From assembly GCA_947561715.1 (NCBI GenBank), contig OX387197.1, forward strand, positions 20,444,266-20,508,265: a DNA stretch of 64,000 nt, written 5' to 3'. How positions within the stretch are numbered: position 1 is the first letter of the stretch; each line of letters opens with the position of its first letter. Below are positions 1-17,816 of this stretch, piece by piece. Position numbers and translations under genes: made by a program. The notes below the pieces were generated by a model. It searched no databases. It was not told where the DNA came from and worked only from the letters and a program-made list of their open reading frames with translations. This stretch comes from Ascidia mentula (Eukaryota; Chordata; Ascidiacea; Phlebobranchia; Ascidiidae).

Positions 1-57
1 GTCTGTTAAGTTGATTGCCAAAAATATACTGAATTTTATACCAATATATTTTTTAGA

Positions 58-2396
58 ATGAAGCCAAAATTAAGTGAAGTAAATGGAAGCAAGTCCTTTT
101 CGCGATCAACAAATGAATCAAAGCTGTATACAAAAAAACTTGCAACACCCAGTTCTGTAACACTGGGGTCTGATGAAAATACCTCTGCAACACCATTGCG
201 GCCTTTATCATCTATGTTTTGTGAAAAAATGGACTTGTCCTTGTCAGGAGCAGTACTTGAATCGGGAATGGTACCCATCGCTCTTGCTGATGAGTCCATT
301 GAGGCATGGGCCGAAGAACCAAGTAAATCAGATGTGCATCAACACAGTTCTACTTTTATCACTGACACAAATAACTTTGACGAAGACGGAAAAAAAGAGC
401 AACAAAGTTACATATTTAATCCAGCAGAGGGTGCCTTCAATGAAACTGGTTTAAATAACTTACATGATAAATGTGAAATCAACTTTTTCCCAAATGTACA
501 TGCAGAAATAGACAAAAATGACAGCAATGATTCCCAACTTTTTGATAACATGCAGCATAATGTTATGCTACCCATGACCATAAGAAAACATGATGTTACC
601 CAAGATCATGCAAACGCTCTGCCAAATAATGATCACTTTCAAGACAGGTAAATTTTTTTTATAATGATTGATTTGCTGGTATACTTTGTATACTGTTCTT
701 CTTTGCAAAGCAGGGAGTTCACAGGTCAAACTGAACAAATAGCGCAGAATCCAGACGGTGTTGTGGTGTATAAAAACAGCACAAAAAAGTCAACTCTTGC
801 AACTATTAGAATTCCCAGTCCACAGAATGGGATTTCGAATGGGATTGAATCTGATATTCCAGCCACAGAAAATGTGTGTGAAACACAGGAGGAAAATGAG
901 GATTATGTTCTTCATAACCCAACAGACAATAAAAATGACAATACAGTCATTGCTGATGCAGCAATTAGTGAAGGTGGTTTGTTTATTTTTTGCGTGCTCT
1001 GGCAATAAACATTAAAATATAATTTTGAACTAGAATTGACAGAGACTAGAAATATTGAAAACATTAATGAAGCAGTGAAATGGAACAATGACACATCAGT
1101 AAATGAACAACAGGATCTTGACAGAAAATCAACCAGACGTGTTCAAAGTGCCAGGGTGCCAAGAAGCAAAAGCATAAAAAAATCTTCCATGTACGTACTG
1201 GATGCTTTGTGTCTCTTCAATGTACGTTAGTAGTGTTCAACATAAACTTCATTTCGTGCAGGGCATCACGTCCATACAGTGCAGTTGTGTCTCGGTCTAA
1301 GCATGTTATGTTTGGTGACAATGAGCAGGATAGTGATTCAAGACCAGGAAGTGCTTCTTCATTTCAGCTTCAAAGGACTGAGGCTTGGAGATCCTCTGCT
1401 TCATCAGGTATATGCAGTTTGCCAACTTTTTTTGTAGTGTGGTGAAATAGTTGTTATGTGTTGATATCATAGTCTAGAACTAGAATAATAATGATATTCT
1501 TTAAGGTAGTTTTTGCCCTTCAGGTTCTGTGGCACTAGGAGAAGGAACTATGCCAAATAGCTTTGGATTTCACGGGTTTTCACCTCGCACTCAGATCACC
1601 TCAAATCAACAAAAAGGTCATGATTATTTGGTGTACCAATCATGTTTTTTGTAACAATAATAATGTTGTTTTGTATGACAGTTAAATTTTCTGTTGGAAT
1701 GCACAAGCCCCCTCCACAAAGACCCACTTCCCCTGACCAACATACTGATGGCCCTACACTACAAACTGACAGCAACCAAAATGTAAGACAAAACACACCA
1801 GAAGGACTATCTACTGACAAGGAAGTGTTTGTTCAAAAGCATTCCCCAACACCAAAAGGTTTATGAATTAATAACCCCTTACCTTCGTGTGATAACATTG
1901 TTAGTAATAAGAACAAAATTTTAAAGGAACTACCTTACTTGCAAGCAGTTGGCTTGCTCAAGGACGAGATGTTCACTATGAAAAACAACAATACAGAAGG
2001 CTAATTACATCCCCAAGACTTCCAGGCTATTTGGAAGGTACCAGTATGATGCCAGCAAAGCCGAGAAAATTATGTGAGACAAGGTAAATTACTATGGTAA
2101 TGTCTTGTGATTGCATTTTTACAGTATTTGTTCCAAGCAGTGTTGCCGCACCAAAAAGTGACATTGCTGTTCATCTTCTGCCCTCAAGACCAACTAAAGT
2201 TGCCACAAAGCTTGCACAAGCTTCACTAAAAAGCTTTGAAAGGCATAGGCTTCCACAATCAGCACTTGGGGGATCCCTTGCCTGGAACAAGCCTCGGTTT
2301 TCAGCTCTTCAAGATATAAAGAAATTAACTAACAAACCAGGCAGCTCCAAAAATATGCGCCCATCGCAAAGTTCATTGCGTAGAAAATATACTTAA
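58..2396 (+). CDS. Unrecognised Ser/Gln-rich protein, 8 exons (gene A)
   Basis: I do not recognise this protein. Eight exons join in one open frame: 57-647, 714-973, 1034-1190, 1262-1407, 1524-1616, 1682-1858, 1927-2083 and 2141-2396. From the ATG at 58 the lengths sum to 612 codons (611 aa) with GT-AG borders throughout. The product is hydrophilic and low in complexity, rich in Ser, Asn, Gln, Thr and Pro. It has a basic stretch around RRVQSARVPRSKSIKK and a basic C-terminus ending SSLRRKYT. There is no signal peptide, membrane segment or enzyme motif, so it is probably an intrinsically disordered scaffold or cytoskeletal/ciliary protein; that last step is inference only. The ATG lies one base after a splice acceptor (tttttag), so it is either an internal Met with more exons to the left of the window or a start exposed by trans-splicing. 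The 3' end converges on U2SURP 450 bp away. Confidence 0.6.
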
Positions 2397-2846
2397 AACT
2401 GTGTGTGCCACTCTTGTCAATGCAAACACTGTGCTCTTTAAATCCAATTGCAGTAACTCTTACCTAAACAGTAAACTTGCCTATTTTAACATGTATCCTA
2501 CTAACTACTCAACACCCTGTAAATTATTTCAGAGCCTATTTATCAAATTTATTTTTCATTTTGTGCTCACTTTTAACCTTCTATCATTTAATATGTTAGA
2601 CAAAATACAACTGCATATTTTCTGTACTTTTTGTGAATGAGTATTAGCTAAAAACACAGAACTTTTCCAACTTATTTAATGTACAAAGCATGAAATTATA
2701 CACAAAGCCGATCAGGTGCAGAAATGCAAATATATATACACCATTCCTTGGATCTTCCAATTCCCTTGCATCTTTTCCAGTGTGCGATAGCTTGAGGTTT
2801 TCATGATTGTCAGTGTTAGCCTGGTTCAACCATATTCACCTAAAGC
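2397..2846. other. Convergent 3' flanks of gene A and U2SURP
   Basis: This 450-bp stretch separates two stop codons that face each other, so it should hold both 3' UTRs. It is AT-rich, with only short chance ORFs on either strand. I see no conserved coding signal. Confidence 0.5.
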
Positions 2847-7573
<4,727 letters not shown>

Positions 7574-8534
7574 TGTGGAGCTGGTCCGTCCTGGTAACTC
7601 ACATTTGCGTTACAAACTGCACAACAACCACGCCAGAGCAAAATCCGCGCATTCAATAAATATTTTTTTCTTTTTTACGTCACAATTTCAGTTAAACGGA
7701 TGAGATAAAGTGTTTCGTAATGTTTTTTCCCAAATCGAAAAAACGTCTTTTCTTAAAACTAGGTTATTCTATTTACCTAGACAATTTTATTGGATTAAAG
7801 GATACATTTTCAACAACCTGCACTAGTGTGGTCCAGATGGTTGGTTATACATTTTTTTTAATTTTATGATGCAATGTTCGGCCGTAAATATTACTTTTAT
7901 TCTGTTGCATATGTTTCAAAAAATGCTACCACTGTGATTAATGCCAAAAAAACAAGACAAAAAAGTTAACAATCTACAGGTTAACACAAGCTCTCGTGGT
8001 GCCCGGCAACATCGTTTTGATCCGACTCATTCTATATTTTCGTGTGAATTTAAAATGCAAGCTTGAAGTATTCTAACTTATTTACATAGATTAGCATTCC
8101 AGCATTCTTACACCGCTAAAATACTTCTTTACATCGGTCAATCGAATGAACAATTTACAAAACATTTATTACAAACCATTACGATGGTGCCAGTACGACA
8201 AACATAAAAAAGTAGAAAAATATTTAACCTTTGATAAAAATAGATACAGTGCCAAACAACAGATAAACGAGGTCAAAGCACCACCATAAAATCTAGACTC
8301 TGTGAAACATAAAATAACAATAGTACAGTGCAATCAAATCACACACACAGAAAAAGACTGGATTGTTTATATATATATATATTTGTCGCATTTCAACATT
8401 CGCCGGAATGCACGCAGTTTCCTACCAAGAAGGATTGCTAATGTATATGAATGAATTACTTGCTGACGGAAACTTGTTTACATGAAAAAGGTGCTGTTAA
8501 CCAAAGTGATCAAGGATTGAAAATTGGAGCGTAG
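7574..8534. other. U2SURP 5' flank and ARMC9 3' UTR
   Basis: No coding exon is visible here. The right part is probably the ARMC9 3' UTR: an AATAAA on the minus strand lies at 8165-8170, 365 bp past the stop. A short (TA)n run sits near 8370-8385. The left part should hold the U2SURP promoter. Confidence 0.45.
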
Positions 8535-11500
8535 TTATTTTGGAGACCTCTTTCCCCGAAGGTCAATCCCAGATCCACCCGATCCTGAACTTCCCTTCGA
8601 CCCTCGCCAAGATTTTCCGGACGTAGGACGAGATGACGGTTCACCAGTGGAGAAAGTGGGATTCATGGTAGTTGAATTTCTGCTCGACGTCAAACTGCGA
8701 GATTCCGGGGTTCTTGTAATGCGAGGGCGACTTTGAAAGGCCGACTGGTACTCCACCCTACGTACAAAAAAACGTATGGTTATTTGCGACGAATACCTAC
8801 CAAATTACTAGGTACTTTTCTTGGGCAAAAGCTACTGCTCATTTATGGTAAAGGATAATTATGCTACAAGTACAACTGTACTACAAAAAAAATGTTACAA
8901 AATAAGATTGTGTGCTCAAATGATCTGTAATGTCCAGCCAAATATTATTCGGCCCAAATGCATTGTCTTAGAATCACTATTGTTCACTGGGAAAGATGCG
9001 TATTGCTTTTGTTTGTTAAAGCCGTTGGAAAACGATACATACGCATTGCACTAGTCCCAAGAACTGATTTATAGAAACAAAAATGCGACTTACGCGGGTG
9101 CCAACTTTTGCCCGGCGGACGACACACCGTTCCTTGATGGTGCACTTCGTGGCTGGGATGAATGGAGATCAGAAGTTTGTTCTCCAGACATTTCTGGCTG
9201 TGATCTGGCTGAATTGCGCCTACTGCAGAAGGAGCTTTAATCAAGTTTACACGTTTATTCTCGACTTGAAATATTTTAATATCACCACGCCTCGTTCGCA
9301 CAATGGTTCATTTCGGTTTAAGTCGATTTTAAAATGGACTTGCAAAAAAAGTTATCGGCAGGGCGCGAAAGAACTACATTTCCGGGTACATCCCAAATGT
9401 ATGTAAGTACGGTATCAACATTGATTACCTGCTTCGGGAGGTTTCAGCCACTTGTGATAGGCGATGCTTGCCTGTCGGCGGCCACATCTGGGATCCCGAG
9501 TTGGGTCTTGATCCCGAAATAGCAGGTAACTGCGCACCTCCCTGCCACTGTGCGCTGCTGGTTAACTGCACATGTTTGTAAACTTTTATCACTCTGGCAA
9601 GTAAATTTCCACACTTTTTACAGGATCTTACAAAAAAGACAAATACGAAAATTAGGCCGAAGTTTCTGCGTCCCCGCATTTTCCAACTTGGAATTCACTC
9701 ACCGCATTTGTTGAAGAACGAAGAAGGGAAGCAGAAAGGTCCACGGAGCTCATGTTACTTGCTGGGGCTTGTTGATAGGATGCTGTCAAACGATGATGAC
9801 TTGGGGTTGTGGGACGAAGAGGAATACTGGAGTCGACAGTTAGCAAATCCACTCCATGGATTGTCGACCCTTGGTTCTAAGAAATTGGGTTGACATTTTT
9901 AATCAATGTATACAAATTTGCAATTATCAATGTACGTGAATCGAATTCAATCGATTGATGTCATACTTTTTTTGACAACCTTACCCAGTCAGTTTGCGGA
10001 AGTGCGACTCAACCGCAAAGTACTTAATTGAGTCCGCTCGAATCGACTTCCAATCAAGTAATGAATCAAACAATTTCCATTTATGATGTCTGTACTGGCG
10101 TAGATTAAGTGACATAAATTTTTGTACACCTATCACACCTGATGGGGCCTGGTATTGGTGAGAATACCGAGATATTCGGTACAAAGAAGTTGTTCCCCAG
10201 ACAGTTCATTTGGGCGAGGTACAATGATTTCATCCTTGTCCAAATCTGCCTCCATTGCATCTTGATCCTATAATACATTTATGGTTAAATAACAGCCCAT
10301 ATTTTTTAGCACAAATAAACCTCACTTCATCATCGTCTTCATCTCCTTCGTCATCAGATTCATTGAAAACATCGTTTTCATCCTCTTGCTTGTTGAGTTG
10401 TTTGATGATAAAATCCAGCTGTCGTTTAAATTCCTCTTGTTCCCCTTCCATGAAATCTCTACACAGAACATTCAAAGATTTGACTCACAGTGCATAATTG
10501 TGGGGGTTTGACATTTTAGATGTCGACATTGTGTACCTTAAAACAGTTTCCAGGCCCATGGCAACAGCTTCTTTTCTTACCACAGGGTTACTGAGAACAC
10601 TGTACAAAGCTCCATTTACATACGGTCGGATTTCTTGGTTCTCGTTGCCAAGTAAGTTTGCTAAAACCTGTGAGAAAATGACAAATAGTAAGTCAGATTT
10701 TTTTGTTTGTCGAGAAACATATTATGGTGGATTGGATACCTTTAATACTTTTCCAGCGTCTTCTCCACATTTAAGTTTCCCAGAGCTTCTCAGACACAAA
10801 TTCATCAAAAGAGCAACGGCATACTCAAGCAAATAATCAGACAGAGACTCCTGTTCAGACAGTATGGTGGTAAGCCATCTTATGAGATCGCCTGCATCAC
10901 ATTTCAAAAAGTGAACAAAACAAACCCTTTCTTCAGCACCGCAGCCCACAAACCTTGAATCATTACTGTTTGAAGGCGCCTTCTAAGACTAAGCTTTTGC
11001 AGACACCCGAGCAGATGTTCTTCGAAAATATGATCCACAGCATCTCGATCACTGGCGATACCACGATTTCTCCACAAGAACTTTTGGAGTTTTCCGACAT
11101 CATCGGGTTTCAAACACAAGTAAGCTCGACCTGCAAAAGGTAATGAGAATAATTATTTAACTGTTATAATGCTTCGAAAAGCGATATCATCATTTATGAT
11201 AAGAAATATTTGCTTCAATGTTTACCGCATAACAAGGGTAGGGTTCATAAAACTACTACATATTGCACCTTGCTGCAAAGATGACATGGCGTTATATAAC
11301 CGAGCAACATATTGCCGAATTGCGACATCATCTGCTTCAAACAAATTAATCATCTGGAAAGAGTTTCCTCCGACGGAAGGAAAGTTGGAGCGACAGTTGA
11401 ATAAGTCGTTGTCGATATAAGCCATCAAAACAGTATCACGTTGGTCTCCGGGTGATGATCTGCGCATGTTTTGAACTGATTTTATCAGACAATAAACATG

Positions 11501-14426
11501 TCCCCAAAATGGTAAAGTTAAATACAGGATGCAAAATAAGGTGATTGTGTTTTCTAAAAAAATTGCAACCTTGTCAGTCTCCATCGCAAAGCTTGTAACA
11601 GGAGTGACTTGATTCGGTTAGATCCGTCCTTGAGGTGTGACTTCAACTTGTTGTAGTCGAGTGAGGGTAGCAGTGGGGTATCATCTTTTTCAAACGCAAC
11701 ACTTAAAAAACACAATTCAAGTTCTCATACCGAATAATTAACCAAATATTGTCATACTTCACAACTTGGGAAGTTAAAATAGATAATTTAGGTCAATTCC
11801 AGTTTGCGTGCAAGTCAATTCGAACATCAAGAGAAAAAAAACAAAAGTTTCATATGACTGACTTCATTGTGTAAGTTCATTGCTTAAAATTGGCGACAGA
11901 CACAGAGCCTGTATTGTTGGAATGCGGAAATTTGAACAAGGCCGGCTTGCACTAATACCATAAAAAAATTCAAAACATAGGCATGTCAAACTTGCGAAAC
12001 AAAATGAATGTCAACAACTAAAGTGGCTGAGTGAAAACCGTTGCCCAAGTGTTTTGAAATGTTTTCGCTGCTAGTATATACGCATACAGCTAATTTAACA
12101 GTGTTTTGAATGACTTGTAGGGATAAGTAATGTTTTTTCAGGGTCAAAAAATATTGAAGCGAGTACTGCAATCGCAATATCAAGCAGTCTTAAGCTGGGT
12201 TTTTTTTTTTTTTCACTAAAAAATTGCTGTCAAATGACCGAAATGCCAGGAAAATTTAGGACATTTTCAATTTATTTTGGTCATTTACTGTATAATACTT
12301 TCGTTCGCAAAAATGTAAGCAACTTGAATAATCTACCAGCCAATTTCCTTTGGGACATTGTGTCCAAAATGGCTTTTATTTTTTGTGACATTTCTAAAAA
12401 AATTTGGTTATTGACAGACAAATGACACAAAAAAACCCAGCTTAACAGTATACCTTTCTTGGACTATTGAGGCACGTAACATAGACGAGGCAGTTCCTGG
12501 TCGAGTAAAATCAATGCTTGTTGAACTAAAGCTTGTTCCAACCGCTTTTCCACTGAACAAACGGGCGCACACTCTCTGTAAGTATTCTGCAGTAACCATT
12601 CTTCCATGTACAGTCTGTTCTAAAGAGTCTACCAACTCCGCTGTTATGCTTATCAATGTGTGGTAATCTGCCTGCAAAATACAAGTAAGCAGCGGACATT
12701 TGAAAGAACATTGTCGGATAAATCACTTTAAATTGCAATTACCTGTAGTTTGTTGAATCTTTTCATATAAGCACTACACCGTTTCTCAGCTTGTATTAAA
12801 TGTTGTTGTAGGGATTTTGTTGCTTGTTCTGTTTCTTCTTCTGCCACTGACAAACGTCCCCGATTTTTCTGTTTTTTTGCAGTCAAAAATTTTGTCAACA
12901 TGGATACACCACAAAATACATTTAGGCTTTGGCGGCTACTAAGTCCATATGACTACACAATTGTATTGCTGCCAGGCATATTCAATTTTGAAGAATCTGT
13001 TCTTCTGGCACAATCAAAGGTTAATTTTTATTCACAGAATGAAGCATCGTTGGATAGCAATTTAATATGTTAAATTGTGCCAGCAAGACATATTCTTTGC
13101 AATAAAAGTTTTAAAAACTTTGGCTGAACCAACCAGAAATGTTATAAGAAGAGGGGGTTCTGTTGCACTTAGTGCTGCACTCAAAAATCTGTCCACTCTT
13201 GAACGAAGGTCTGGAACCCAGTACGTCTGTAGAAATAATTTGTATCATTTCACACTTAAAGGGAAATACTAAATAGATTTTTATTACAGAGGGGCATGTT
13301 GAAATACATACACAAAAAAATCTTTAATACATTACTGATTTCATACTGATTTAAATTACTATTGTCCTTTATGAAATGTTTCAAAAAAGAATACAGCACT
13401 TGTACATAGCACATACTGAAAATATCTCTTTAAATGAAGGATGTTGAACAGGATTTGGCACAAATGGCAAAGCATAAAAAGGAAGAAACTCAGTAGTTTG
13501 ACTCAGATCCGAACCTGCACCAGTTAGTGTTGCAATTTTATAAGTGATCAAAAAAACTAACAAAAAATGCATAGTACATTGTAAGCATGTTGTTATTATT
13601 TATAATATACATGTATTTAATTTAAAAAATTGTATCTTACTTAAGTGTTTAATTACAAAATGTTGATATGTTCTAACCTTTTGTCTCTAGGTATTTTTTA
13701 AAGTTTACCATTGAATTTTCAGAAGTACCCTGTGAAAATATAAAAAGGTGAAATAATTGCTGGTTTAACAATTATCAAAATTAAATTGGCTTTGCCTAAC
13801 ATAACAAATCATCAATCACATCCCAAAACAACACCATTAAAAGCTTACCTGTGTTGATCCAACTCTAATGGGATAAACTGCAAAGTGGATTTGAATGTAA
13901 AACTCAAGTCTCTGACATGTGTGATCCTTTGAACGAATGTCACCTGGAACATTTTCCTCCCAAAGGGCCCAAAAACTTGTGTGATTTCCACTGTCAAATT
14001 CTAACAAGATGTTGTTCTGGAAAAAAAAACAATGTAAAAATTGTCAAAGGAGAAATTTTACAAGTTGTGTGAACCTACATCAAATTAAGTTGGCATGTAT
14101 TAAGCTAAATATGGAGGAGTAAGATTTTTAAATAAAGAACAGTGTTACATCAGTGGAAGAATAAAGTTATGTTTCATGTAACCATCTAATTTCTGAGCTG
14201 GCTGTAGAGTAAATGACAGTCCATAAAAAGTAATTTAAAAAATAACCACCTGAGCTGTAAGTTTTGATCCATCATTTGGCAATTTGCTTCCATGTGAAAT
14301 TGGTTTTCCTTTTTCATTACATTCAAGATGAAGAGAATATACAGTTTTGTCCAATCCGGTAAAGGTCAGGTATTCCTTTACCAACTCATTTAGTTCAGTT
14401 TCGTACAAGGCCCAATCGGAACTCAT
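8535..14426 (-). CDS. ARMC9: LisH domain-containing protein ARMC9
   Basis: Orthologue of ARMC9, a ciliary basal-body protein linked to Joubert syndrome in humans. Exon 1 (about 14251-14426) starts [20 protein letters not shown], a LisH-type N-terminus matching the family's ELLGLVKEYL. Then follow SLSQ-type block [20 protein letters not shown] (about 13410-13515), [18 protein letters not shown] (about 13080-13235), a coiled-coil segment with [20 protein letters not shown] (about 12750-12870), [20 protein letters not shown] and [18 protein letters not shown] (12450-12673), and [20 protein letters not shown] (about 11575-11700). The armadillo-like repeats follow (about 10540-11465), including [20 protein letters not shown]. 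An acidic Asp/Glu stretch lies at 10325-10455, then a Ser/Pro-rich disordered tail ending GKRSPK. The start ATG is 16 bp downstream of an unpaired splice acceptor, so a non-coding 5' exon or trans-splicing is likely. The internal exon borders given are approximate. Confidence 0.92.
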
Positions 14427-15302
14427 TTTGTATATTGACTGTATCCTAAGAGACAAAAAAACTTGTGGATTAAGTGATTCATACTGATAAAATAAATAAA
14501 ATCATTCGTAGTTTCCACCAAAAACCCAGTGCCAGTACAGGAATGAAAATAAAATTTTCCATTCAAACAAATCTACAATAAATGATCATAATAATAACAA
14601 CAGACTGCGTTTAGTTTAAAACATCGGCATGCAAGATTGCAACGGTTAAGCGCACATAATTATTCATGCGTGACAATATTCATAGAGTTTTTTCAGAAAA
14701 TATTTTTCTTGTTGGTAAGTAGAAGGTAAACATATTGGAGAAATTTATGTAGCAAGATAATAAAAAAATTATAAATATTAAACAAGAAATTTATGTGTTT
14801 GCGTTCAAGTGAATTTCCGTAGTAGGTCGACACTACTGTATTTGTGACGTTATACGCGGGAGATAGTAAAATGAGAATTGAAGTATTGAAGATCTTATCT
14901 GGCTGACTGGTTGCTAACAGGCGAGAAACTTTTTACAGAAAATATAATTGTTGTTGTGTGTGTTGAGATTACTATCGTGGTCATACTTCAAAAGCAGCTA
15001 GATTTTCTGCGAGGAAATCTTTTTATTAGGCCTATATGTCTATGTGAGAGGTAGCTAATAGCATAAATCGTAGATTAAGATGGTTTTATGTATAGCCTAA
15101 TAGGATCCGTAACAACCTTGCGCAGCTCGTAGATTATAAACCGCTAGGTAAAGCATCCACTCAGATTGCACATACAGAATAGTTTTTATAAAGGTAGTCG
15201 GCAAAGTTAAATATCTGTTGTTGTAAATATCCCTTAGCATTTTAAATCATGTAATTCTAATGGTTGTAATCGGAATTCCATGAAGTGTGCAATTACCACC
15301 AA
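14427..15302. promoter_or_regulatory. Shared divergent promoter region, ARMC9 / GINS4
   Basis: These 876 bp separate the start codons of two genes transcribed away from each other, so both promoters must lie here. The sequence is AT-rich. I see no clear TATA box or repeat, and individual elements cannot be assigned by eye. Confidence 0.45.
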
Positions 15303-16193
15303 ATGGAAGACTTTCTAAATGCAAGTGAGTTGACAGAGGAAGACAGTGGAGATGAACAACTCACAGCTGCCCAAGTCCTGGAAAAGCTGCAAGAGGTATT
15401 TTTTTCTCCAAATCTAGCATGTGTGCTTATGCTTTGTTTGATTTGCAGGCCTGGATGAATGAACGATTGTCACCAAACCTAATGGAGTGCAAATCAGATA
15501 TAGTTGAGTGCATATTGCAGCAAATGCAAGAAATGGAGGACAACATCAATCGAGCAACAAAACGAGATTTTAAAGTAAGTAAGTGTGCTACGTGTTTTCC
15601 TAAAACGATAGAAAATGTTTTGTTTCAGGTGACTTTGCATCAACTAGAACTGGATAGAATTAGATATGTTATGAGTAGTTACTTGCGATGCAGACTTGAA
15701 AAAATTGAAATGCATGCTCCAGTCCTGTTGGAGAGAGAAAAGACAAAATTACCCACTGAGCCATCCAGGCTTTCCCCAGAAGAATTTGCCTTCGCAAAAG
15801 AGTAAGCTGTTCTATAAGCCAAGTGACCTTGTACTAACTGAGATTGTTGTTTGGTGACAGAGTTGCCAGCAATTTGGAGGCACATCTCAAATTGGTTGTG
15901 GCAAAGCATATGCCAACTAATTTACAGAACATGAACCTTCAGGATATAGGTATTATTTCATGTGAATTTTTTTGTTTATTATTAAGTGGCAAAATGTTTT
16001 TATAGTGCAGGCTCCTGATTTGGATCATTACGTGTTTTTGAAAGTAAATCACAATGAGGATGGTGTAATTATTGATGCCGAAACAGAGGATCATGGAGCA
16101 GATAAAGTTGACTTGGAGAAGGGTGCTCAGCACCTAATGCGATACAAACCTGTTGAAGCCCTCATCGAAAATGGAACAGTTTCACTTATGTAA
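15303..16193 (+). CDS. GINS4: DNA replication complex GINS protein SLD5
   Basis: Sld5 is one of four GINS subunits. With Cdc45 and Mcm2-7 it forms the CMG replicative helicase in the nucleus. Five exons (15303-15395, 15449-15574, 15629-15801, 15861-15949, 16006-16193) join in phase into 222 aa, essentially the length of human GINS4 (223 aa). The N-terminal helical A-domain shows WMNERLSPNLMECKSDIVEC and LDRIRYVMSSYLRCRLEKIE, the most conserved Sld5 segment. The C-terminal B-domain begins near APDLDHYVFLKVN and ends VEALIENGTVSLM, as in the family. Start: first ATG after an in-frame upstream region, giving MEDFLNASELTEED, an acidic start typical of the family. It is head to head with ARMC9 and converges on the TMEM205-like gene 131 bp downstream. 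Confidence 0.95.
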
Positions 16194-16324
16194 ATGGTCT
16201 ACATTGTATTTGAACATGATGCACTAAATGACAAAGTCACAAAACCAAGTCTAAATTGCATTAAAAGTTCTTGTTTACAAGAGTTACTTCGGCCCCATTG
16301 GGTCTTATTTGGCATATGTTAAAC

Positions 16325-17256
16325 TCAAACTTTATACATTGCCCAGGACCCATGCAACAGCTCCAGTGATATGTAATAGGCAATGTAAACATTTCCAGCT
16401 AAGCTAGCAAGATTTAGAAGTTGTGAAATTCCATGGAAAATCCCAAATTTCTTTGACAGCTGTTTGTAGAGCTGGTTTTCCCCTAACTTAGAACCGATGT
16501 TTGGAGCCACCACACCCTCTTCTTTTTCCAATTTAATTCGCTGACTTATAACTTTATTTATTACAGGGGTCAGGTATAAGCTGTTGACCAGTCCACTGAT
16601 AAAGATTGCTCCAACACTGGCAACCTAAACATTACATTATTGTAAAATTTTATTTTTTTTGTAAAATTTAAAATCATCAGTACGACTTACAGCTATATAT
16701 TCCATGTTTGTCAAATTTATCAGTCCCTTTATCTTGAGAAAAATGCCAAGCTGCACAAATGAAACAGCTCCCAATATCGCAAAGTAAATCGGAAAGAGGG
16801 TCCCCTGGATATGACTGAATGTGTGTCTGTCCAATATTTTGTACATAACAGGCCCTAAAATGCACATGAACTCATTTATCTGGCACACAATAATTAGAAA
16901 AAGAAATGCAAACCTGCTACAAATGAAACCCAAACAGTTATTCCAAGGTTTATGGCCCATCCTATCAAAAATGCAATGGTACTGTAAAAACAAGCACCAA
17001 ATATTCCTTTTGTAGATGATGTCTTTTCATTTTGGGAAACATAATATCCAATCATCAATGTTACCAAAGCGGCCAATGCATGCCATAATCTGTTAAACCT
17101 AGTAAAAAAACAATGTATAAGTGATTCATGTTGTTTTTATTGTGAGATGCAGACAGGGCAACCAAAAAAATATACTAAAAACCAAAAATTAGCAAATATG
17201 ATTTTTAAAAAGTTTTAGACCAACCGTCTATAGGTACTGTTTTCTTCAATCAACAT
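16325..17256 (-). CDS. TMEM205: TMEM205-like multi-pass membrane protein
   Basis: Four exons (17225-17256, 16914-17098, 16691-16854, 16325-16624) join in frame to 226 aa from the internal ATG at 17254-17256. The same frame is open up to another ATG at 17431-17433, which would add 59 residues. TMEM205 family hallmarks: GITVWVSFVAG, DRHTFSHIQGTLFPIYFAI (compare human LPRHTFGLVQSKLFPFYF), and the C-terminal KKFGIFHGISQLLNLASLAG matching FFRYHGLSSLCNLG. About four hydrophobic segments are visible in the conserved part. In addition there is an extra N-terminal hydrophobic segment (ALAALVTLMIGYYVS) not present at this place in human TMEM205, so the topology may differ. The molecular role of the family is poorly defined; the human protein has been tied to cisplatin tolerance. 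The 5' end is the uncertain part. Confidence 0.75.
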
Positions 17257-17816
17257 AATTGAATCCAGGCAGTGTACATCCAGAGAATAGCAGTTAACAG
17301 TTTTGTACGGGCGTCTTATCAGAGTTCGTGTAAAGCTGCCTACGTGATAAAAAGCTGTTTTATCATGTCTCCGCAAAACAAATAAACACAGCGAAGTAAG
17401 TTGCACACGTACGATGTTTAAACCTTTATGCAAACACCAATTAAAAAAATTTGCAAAACTAAACTAAATACAAAACTTAAACAAATGTGCAAAATTTAAA
17501 ACAAATGGTCGATTTTTTTACGAGTCGGCATGTTGAGTCCGTGTTTACAATTATGTTTATTCAAGCGGAACTGATTTTAGCCCTCAATCTGCTCCTGCTG
17601 ACTTATGTTCGTGATGCATGTTACAGTGCGTTTTTATTCGACATATAACAAGGCCGTAAGTTGTAACGTGCTTCTTTAGTTTTGCATGTCGAAAATCGCT
17701 TTATCACTCATATAGCGTAAGTATTTAGAGTGTGCCACACACCCCTGGCAACGCTCTAGGTCCACTAAGGGATCCACAGATCCCCAGTTGAGAAACGGTT
17801 CCTCTAAAATACCATT

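Noticed and set aside
13075-13272. Plus-strand ORF that looked like a nested gene within ARMC9
   Set aside because: The minus strand of the same stretch encodes an ARMC9 exon ([18 protein letters not shown]), which matches the family at the expected place.
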